Shown here in pieces: positions 4,774 to 8,888 of a stretch of 8,888 bases of DNA; position 1 is the stretch's first letter, and every line of letters starts with the position of its first letter. The stretch is from Actinomycetota bacterium (GTDB lineage Bacteria > Desulfobacterota > Deferrimicrobia > Deferrimicrobiales > Deferrimicrobiaceae), in contig JAENIX010000068.1 in assembly GCA_016844415.1 (NCBI GenBank), forward strand, positions 1-8,888, in the 5' to 3' direction. The notes beneath the pieces are model-generated. The model ran no database searches. It was not told where the DNA came from and saw only the letters and a program-made list of their open reading frames with translations. Made by a program: the position numbers and the translations under genes.

Positions 4774-7125
4774 GTGAAAGCAGGCCTCTTCCTCTCTCTT
4801 TCCCTGCTGACGGTCCTCATCTCCATTATCTGTCCCTGCACTGCGGAAGGCACCGAGTTGATATTCGTCCGCATCATCCTAAACCAGGAACCGAAAGGGG
4901 AATTCCTGGTAGGCATCGATGGCGATGGAGACTTTCAGGTCCGTACGGAGGACCTAAAGAAGATGGGGTTCCGGGACCCCAAGGGAAAAACTTCCGAAAT
5001 CGACGGCCAACCCTGCATCTCCATCCGGTCCATGGCAGGAGTCAATAAATCCTTTCATGAAAAGTCCCTCTCCCTGGAAATCACAGCCGATCCGGAATTC
5101 CTGTCGATGCGGACCGTCGACCTTCTCCCGAAACGACAGGCCAAGGTCGAATATCCGAAGGATCCCAGCGGATTCTTCAACTACGGGGTCAGCTATTCCG
5201 CGGGGAAGGACTTCCGTTTCGACACCCTGGGAGTTACCGACCAACTCGGGGTCCGGCTCGGCGAGTTCCTGTTTCTCACGGATTCCTCCTACACGAAAGA
5301 CTCCAAGGATGAAAAATTCGTGAGACTGATGAGCAACGTCACCTACGACCGGCGGCAGGAGCTTCAAAGAATGGTGCTGGGGGATTTCTTCACCTCCTCG
5401 GGCAATCTCGGCAGCAACGTGAACCTGGGGGGGATCGGTTTTTCAAAAGCGTACAGCATGGATCCCTACCTGATTCGGTATCCGCTGGCGAACGTCTCCG
5501 GAATGGCGTCCCTTCCCTCCGAGGTGGACGTGTTGATGAACGGGGTGCGGATCCGGACGGAGAAGATCTCTCCCGGTGAATTCAATTTGAAGAACATCTC
5601 CTCCTATGGCGGGGCCGGCGCCGTCACGCTGGTGATCAAAGACGCCTTCGGGAAAGAACAGAAACTGAACTATCCTTTTTACGTGACGGATATTCTTTTG
5701 AAGAAAGGGCTTCACGAATACAGTTACAACGCAGGCTTCGCCAGAAAAAATTTCGGGGAGGAGAGCAACCGGTACGGGAACCTGGCGTTCTCCGCCTTCC
5801 ATAACTACGGGTTCAGCGATTCCCTCACCATGGGGATGCGAGGGGAGGGCATCCAGGGGAGATATAACCTGGGTCCTGCGGCTTCCTTCCGTCTCCATCA
5901 ATTGGGAATCTTCTCTCTTTCCTTATCCGGCAGCATGGACGAACGGGAGGGCACCGGCTCCGCCGGCTTCGCAAGCTACCAGTACCAGGACGGCAGGATC
6001 TCCGCGAGCGCTCTTGTAAAGGGTTTCACAAGAGGATATGTGGTCGCGGGAGAGGAAGTCCAGGCGGACAGGATCCGGTACGAAACAGGACTCGGCCTGG
6101 GATACGGGAGCAGCGGGTTCGGATCCCTGTCGCTGAGCACGGACATCGTCAGGAAATACGTCGGGCAAAACCGGCAAGTGGACACGGTGAGCTATTCCAG
6201 AATGTTATGGCGGAGTTCGACTCTGGTCGCCTCGTTCCGGAAGATCCGTGACGAAATTTCCTCGACGGAGATCTTCGTCGGCATGACGTACCATGCGAAG
6301 CCGGACCTCTCCCTGTCGACCGGCTATAAAAGGTCGGAAGGAACGAATACGGAAACATTGCAAGCCCAGAAGAACACCCCCGCGGGGGAAGGCTACGGCT
6401 ACCGGGTATCGTTGGAGAGGTTGGATTCGCCGCCAGCTTCCGCCACCTCCGTCAACCCGTTCTATCAATACAATTCCCGGTACGGCGTCTACACCGGCGA
6501 ATACAGGGGAGTCTATAACGATACCGGGCGGGGAAATGAAACGTACAACCTCACCGCCTCCGGGGGAATCGCCTATGTCGGGAAGACGATCGGCCTGAGC
6601 CGTCCGATAACGGACAGCTTCGGACTGGTAAAGGTCGACGATCTCCAGGGAGTCCGGGTTTATCTGAACAACCAGGAAATCGGCCGGACCGACGCAGGGG
6701 GGAAGGTCTTCCTGCCGACCCTGGGGTCTTACGAAGAGAACAGGGTGTCGATCAGCGACAAGGACATCCCGATGGAATATTCCCTGCCCGAAATCGTGAA
6801 ATATGTTTCCCCTCCCCTGCGGAGCGGATCGCTGATTCCGTTCGATGCGAAGAGGTTCCAGGCCGTCACCGGGAAGCTCAATATCCGGACGGAGGAAGGG
6901 ATCCAGCCCGTCGAATATTCCGAGGTCCGGATGCATTCACCAGGGAAGGAGGCCGCATTCCCGACGGGAAGGGGTGGGGAATTCTATCTCGAGAACACGG
7001 AGCCCGGGGAGTACAAGGGCTCCTTTGTCTTCAAGGGGAAAACGTGTACCATTGGGCTGGTCATCCCGAAGACGGAAGAGATGATCGTTGACCTGGGGAG
7101 CCTTGTCTGTGAAGACCTTCGTTAG
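4774..7125 (+). CDS. Outer-membrane fimbrial usher, FimD/CsuD-like
   Basis: A 783-residue usher, near the usual 800-850, forming the outer-membrane channel that assembles and exports the fibre. Signal peptide MKAGLFLSLSLLTVLISI with cleavage near CTA (24). The N-terminal chaperone-binding domain starts ELIFVRIILNQEPKGEFLVG. The barrel region includes LGDFFTSSGNLGSNVNLGGI and SMDPYLIRYPLANVSG. The plug follows: PSEVDVLMNGVRIRTEKISP to about GAGAVTLVIKDAFG. C-terminal domains begin near GLVKVDDLQGVRVYLNN; a last domain carries a Cys pair (GKTC, LVCEDLR). GTG 4774 was chosen because it starts a canonical signal peptide; a TTG at 4720 would add 18 residues and overlap the chaperone by 29 bases, and neither start has a strong ribosome site. 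The 3' end overlaps the next gene by 17 bases. The frame is intact throughout, unlike the gene two positions upstream. Confidence 0.93.
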   Translation: MKAGLFLSLSLLTVLISIICPCTAEGTELIFVRIILNQEPKGEFLVGIDGDGDFQVRTEDLKKMGFRDPKGKTSEIDGQPCISIRSMAGVNKSFHEKSLSLEITADPEFLSMRTVDLLPKRQAKVEYPKDPSGFFNYGVSYSAGKDFRFDTLGVTDQLGVRLGEFLFLTDSSYTKDSKDEKFVRLMSNVTYDRRQELQRMVLGDFFTSSGNLGSNVNLGGIGFSKAYSMDPYLIRYPLANVSGMASLPSEVDVLMNGVRIRTEKISPGEFNLKNISSYGGAGAVTLVIKDAFGKEQKLNYPFYVTDILLKKGLHEYSYNAGFARKNFGEESNRYGNLAFSAFHNYGFSDSLTMGMRGEGIQGRYNLGPAASFRLHQLGIFSLSLSGSMDEREGTGSAGFASYQYQDGRISASALVKGFTRGYVVAGEEVQADRIRYETGLGLGYGSSGFGSLSLSTDIVRKYVGQNRQVDTVSYSRMLWRSSTLVASFRKIRDEISSTEIFVGMTYHAKPDLSLSTGYKRSEGTNTETLQAQKNTPAGEGYGYRVSLERLDSPPASATSVNPFYQYNSRYGVYTGEYRGVYNDTGRGNETYNLTASGGIAYVGKTIGLSRPITDSFGLVKVDDLQGVRVYLNNQEIGRTDAGGKVFLPTLGSYEENRVSISDKDIPMEYSLPEIVKYVSPPLRSGSLIPFDAKRFQAVTGKLNIRTEEGIQPVEYSEVRMHSPGKEAAFPTGRGGEFYLENTEPGEYKGSFVFKGKTCTIGLVIPKTEEMIVDLGSLVCEDLR

Positions 7126-7570
7126 GCTGTGCGCCCTCCTGCTCTTCGCCTGTCCAACCGGGGAGGCACGGGCCCTCTGCAACGTCACGGCGACAAGTGT
7201 GAACTTCGGCGCGTACGATGTCTTCGTGGCCGCGCCGCTGGATTCCACGGGCAGCGTGACCGTCTCCTGCACCTATTTCTTGCCGCGCAATGTGACGGTT
7301 TCGATCGGAGCCAGCGCGACTTCGGGCGGGTTCAATCCCAGGAGGATGAGGCCGCCGTCGGGATCCGACCGGCTGGATTACAACCTTTTCACCACTTCTT
7401 CCAGGAGCACCATCTGGGGGGACGGAACGGCAGGAACGTCAACCGTCCTTCTTTCCAACGTCAGAAGAAACCAGCCGCGGGTCACCACGATCTACGGGAG
7501 AATCCCCGCCGGGCAGGATATCCAGGTAGGCTCCTTCACCGACACCGTGACGGTTACGATCCTCTATTAA
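7109..7570 (+). CDS. SCPU-domain fimbrial subunit, last gene of the locus (probable minor or tip subunit)
   Basis: A 153-residue secreted subunit. GTG 7109 begins MKTFVRLCALLLFACP, a signal peptide with likely cleavage after ARA (22), and has GGGGAG 8 bases upstream. It overlaps the usher stop by 17 bases, so translation is probably coupled. The mature chain LCNVTATSVNFGAYDVF is a textbook SCPU start (Cys, then NFG). The second Cys is in VTVSCTYF, and the chain ends DTVTVTILY. Position after the usher is that of the tip adhesin CsuE in Acinetobacter-type loci, but CsuE is roughly twice as long with two domains, whereas this has one. It could be a tip, an initiator or a second pilin. A longer reading from TTG 7088 is open but lacks the ribosome site and adds residues before the signal peptide. 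Confidence 0.87.
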   Translation: MKTFVRLCALLLFACPTGEARALCNVTATSVNFGAYDVFVAAPLDSTGSVTVSCTYFLPRNVTVSIGASATSGGFNPRRMRPPSGSDRLDYNLFTTSSRSTIWGDGTAGTSTVLLSNVRRNQPRVTTIYGRIPAGQDIQVGSFTDTVTVTILY

Positions 7571-7575
7571 ATGGA

Positions 7576-7602
7576 AAAGGGCCCCTGAAAAAGGAGCCCT
7601 TT
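7576..7602. terminator. Bidirectional hairpin terminator between the fimbrial locus and atpE
   Basis: AAAGGGC pairs with GCCCTTT (7 bp), continuing after one mismatch with CC/GG around a TGAAAAA loop. It lies 5 bases past the fimbrial stop and 34 bases past the atpE stop. On the minus strand the stem is followed by TTTTCC, the better terminator orientation for atpE; on the plus strand only TTT follows. Confidence 0.7.
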
Positions 7603-7636
7603 CGAAGAGAAAGCGTGCCGCCCGGTCTTGCGCTGC

Positions 7637-7969
7637 TTAGAGCTTGCCCACCAGAATGAAGGCGATGACCAGGGCGTAGATGACCAGGGACTCGATCAGC
7701 GCGAGACCGACGATCATCGGGATGAAGATCTTGTTCTGGGCGGAAGGATTGCGGGCGATCCCCTCCAGCCCGGCGGCGATGGCCTTGCCCTGGCCAAGCG
7801 CTCCGCCGAAGGATGCGATCGCTATGCCGAATCCGGCAGCCAACGCGATGAAGGTCTTGTAGTTGCTTCCGCCCGCTGCGGCGGCACCTTCTTCAGCAGC
7901 GAAGGCCACGGAGGCCACTGCCACGACAAGCAGGGCCAGCAGAAAAGAAATGGTGAGTCTGCGGAACAT
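7637..7969 (-). CDS. atpE: ATP synthase Fo subunit c
   Basis: Forms the rotating proteolipid ring that carries ions through the membrane in F-type ATP synthase. The protein is 110 residues, longer than the usual 75-90, because it carries a signal-peptide-like leader (hydrophobic 6-22, AFA then AEEG). Helix 1 is FIALAAGFGIAIASFGGALG, the polar loop is ARNPSAQ (72-78), and helix 2 holds the ion-binding Glu93 in LALIESLVIYALVIAFIL. Gln60, Glu93, Ser94 and Tyr98 sit at the spacing of Gln32, Glu65, Ser66 and Tyr70 of the Ilyobacter Na+ ring, but the Thr67 position is Leu95. ATG 7967-7969 has AAAGGGGG upstream. It follows atpB in one unit with 80 bases between, which contain a 10-bp hairpin. The frame stays open far upstream through atpB in the wrong frame; that extension is spurious. 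Confidence 0.96.
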   Translation of the reverse strand: MFRRLTISFLLALLVVAVASVAFAAEEGAAAAGGSNYKTFIALAAGFGIAIASFGGALGQGKAIAAGLEGIARNPSAQNKIFIPMIVGLALIESLVIYALVIAFILVGKL

Positions 7970-7998
7970 CGGGTGTCCCCCTTTCGGATTATGAGATC

Positions 7999-8025
7999 CC
8001 CCCGGGAGAGGTAACCTCCCGGGGG
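7999..8025 (-). promoter_or_regulatory. Strong hairpin in the atpB-atpE intergenic region
   Basis: CCCCCGGGAG (7999-8008) pairs perfectly with CTCCCGGGGG (8016-8025) around a 7-base loop. In the direction of transcription no T-run follows, so it is unlikely to terminate. Lying between genes whose products are needed at very unequal ratios, it could stabilise the atpE message or mark a processing site; that role is inference. Confidence 0.6.
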
Positions 8026-8049
8026 CGGTGATGCCCTTGCCTGTGCTGC

Positions 8050-8814
8050 TTAATGCTCCTCCGCGTGCGCCACCGCGCCCGAGATGTAGATCATGGAGAG
8101 CACCGTGAAGATGAACGCCTGCATGAACGAGACGAAAAGCCCCAGCCCCATGAAAACGGACGGCACCGCCCATCCCACGAACGCCAGCGCCATGAACCCC
8201 CCGACGACCGCGTGATCGCCGGTGATGTTTCCCATAAGACGGAGGGAGAGCGAGAGCGGCCGCGCGAGGTGGGAGATGATCTCGATCGGGAGCATGATCG
8301 GAGCCAGCCACCAGACCGGCCCCAGGAAGTGCTTGAAGTAGGGGAGCCCGTTCTCCATGACGCCGAATATGTGCGTGGACAGGAATATGACGACTGCCAG
8401 GCCGACGGTGATGTTCATCTTCTGGGTCGGCGGGAGAAGGCCGGGTATGAGCCCCATCAGGTTCATGAAGAGTATGAACACGAAGCAGGTTCCGAGCAGC
8501 GGCATGTATTTCTTCGCGTGATGACCCAGGATGTCCTCGCCGATATCCACCAGGAATCCAAGGATAAGCTCGAAGAAGTTGCGCAGCGTCAGGCGCGGCT
8601 CCGGGATCACCATCTCGTCCGGCTTCTTCCGGCCGACGACGAGGTAGCTTATGACGGCGAGAAGCGCGGCGACGAAAAGGGCGGCGTACACATAGTAGTA
8701 CTGCTTCCCGCCGGGCAGGGCCATGAAGAAGGAAAAGCCGTGCTCCTCGGAGGCCGCCATCGCCGTCGCCGGCGCGAATAGGATCGCCCCGATCATCACC
8801 AGCCATCCGTGCAT
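8050..8814 (-). CDS. atpB: ATP synthase Fo subunit a
   Basis: Membrane stator subunit that supplies the ion half-channels facing the c-ring. The protein is 254 residues. Diagnostic blocks are the Fo-a core ARPLSLSLRLMGN with the essential Arg, and LFVSFMQAFIFTVLSMIYIS with the conserved Gln near the C-terminus. Several hydrophobic helices precede these, such as LLGTCFVFILFMNLMGLIPG. The N-terminus MHGWLVMIGAILFAPATAMA looks like a cleavable leader before ASEEHG. ATG 8812-8814 was chosen because a perfect AGGAGGT lies 8 bases upstream; the TTG at 8830-8832 that extends the frame by six codons would overlap the end of the preceding gene, and its next codons are the ribosome site itself. It is preceded by an atpI-like gene end and followed by atpE. 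The F1 genes are not adjacent on this side. Confidence 0.96.
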   Translation of the reverse strand: MHGWLVMIGAILFAPATAMAASEEHGFSFFMALPGGKQYYYVYAALFVAALLAVISYLVVGRKKPDEMVIPEPRLTLRNFFELILGFLVDIGEDILGHHAKKYMPLLGTCFVFILFMNLMGLIPGLLPPTQKMNITVGLAVVIFLSTHIFGVMENGLPYFKHFLGPVWWLAPIMLPIEIISHLARPLSLSLRLMGNITGDHAVVGGFMALAFVGWAVPSVFMGLGLFVSFMQAFIFTVLSMIYISGAVAHAEEH

Positions 8815-8828
8815 CGCGAAAGACCTCC

Positions 8829-8888
8829 TCAACGTGTCTTCATCTCCGCCGCCCGCGTCACCCCTTCAATGAGGATCCCCAGAAAGAG
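8829..8888 (-). CDS. 3' end of an upstream gene, probably atpI-like (ATP synthase subunit I)
   Basis: Nineteen codons enter from the right edge and end with TGA at 8831-8829, reading LFLGILIEGVTRAAEMKTR. The stop lies 14 bases before the atpB start and touches its ribosome site, showing a tight operon. A hydrophobic stretch followed by a charged tail fits the small membrane protein AtpI, which commonly precedes atpB. Only this tail is visible, so the name rests on position rather than sequence. Confidence 0.5.
   Translation of the reverse strand, partial: LFLGILIEGVTRAAEMKTR

Noticed and set aside
3831..4916. A 361-codon open frame on the minus strand opposite the chaperone and usher start
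   Set aside because: It is the shadow of two convincing plus-strand genes, with low-complexity Arg/Pro/Gly/Asp composition and no recognisable domain.
6205..6936. A 243-codon minus-strand frame inside the usher
   Set aside because: Antisense shadow in GC-rich codons; the usher frame is continuous and fully explained.
7637..8806. A 389-codon minus-strand open frame that ends with AtpE
   Set aside because: Only its last 110 codons are atpE; the rest reads atpB in the wrong frame. The ribosome site at atpE ATG 7969 marks the true start.

Overview
This looks like a moderately high-GC Gram-negative chromosome segment, most likely from a deltaproteobacterium in the broad sense (Desulfuromonadales/Geobacter-like or a relative). 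The lineage call is an inference. It rests on an atpB-atpE pair detached from the F1 genes, on the style of the Cys-rich protein, and on the outer-membrane usher.

Layout. (i) 2-945 (+): 3' part of uvrA, whose frame is broken by a deletion of about 64 nt just before the second ABC signature. (ii) 965-1495 (-): Cys-cluster protein of the DUF3109/YkgJ type with a clear sigma70-type promoter. (iii) 1601-1804 (-): a small 4-oxalocrotonate-tautomerase-family protein. (iv) 2079-7570 (+): a chaperone-usher fimbrial locus of the archaic (Csu-like, spore-coat-U) type. Its order is secreted subunit, an unusual MshEN-repeat/membrane/beta-domain protein (frame-broken), PapD-like chaperone, FimD-like usher, second SCPU subunit. 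(v) 7576-7602: hairpin terminator between convergent units. (vi) 7637-8888 (-): Fo genes of ATP synthase in the order atpI-like 3' end, atpB, atpE. No gene-free stretch exceeds 300 bases; the two longest (1805-2078 and 2541-2804) hold candidate regulatory DNA.

How the fimbrial genes should work together: subunits enter the periplasm by Sec signal peptides, the chaperone caps them, and the usher assembles and exports them. The second SCPU subunit is placed where a tip or minor subunit is encoded in Csu-type loci. The most interesting object is the gene between the first subunit and the chaperone. Its N-terminal part has six copies of a 24-residue motif in three pairs, each pair on a 29-residue period, which is the architecture of the cyclic-di-GMP-binding MshEN domain. 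A single hydrophobic segment and a periplasmic, pilin-like beta domain follow. If the reading is right, this is a candidate direct c-di-GMP input into a chaperone-usher pilus system. As given, that gene is interrupted by an exact 16-bp tandem duplication and by a probable 20-nt deletion. With the uvrA deletion this makes three frame-breaking indels in 2.9 kb, so assembly error must be separated from real decay.
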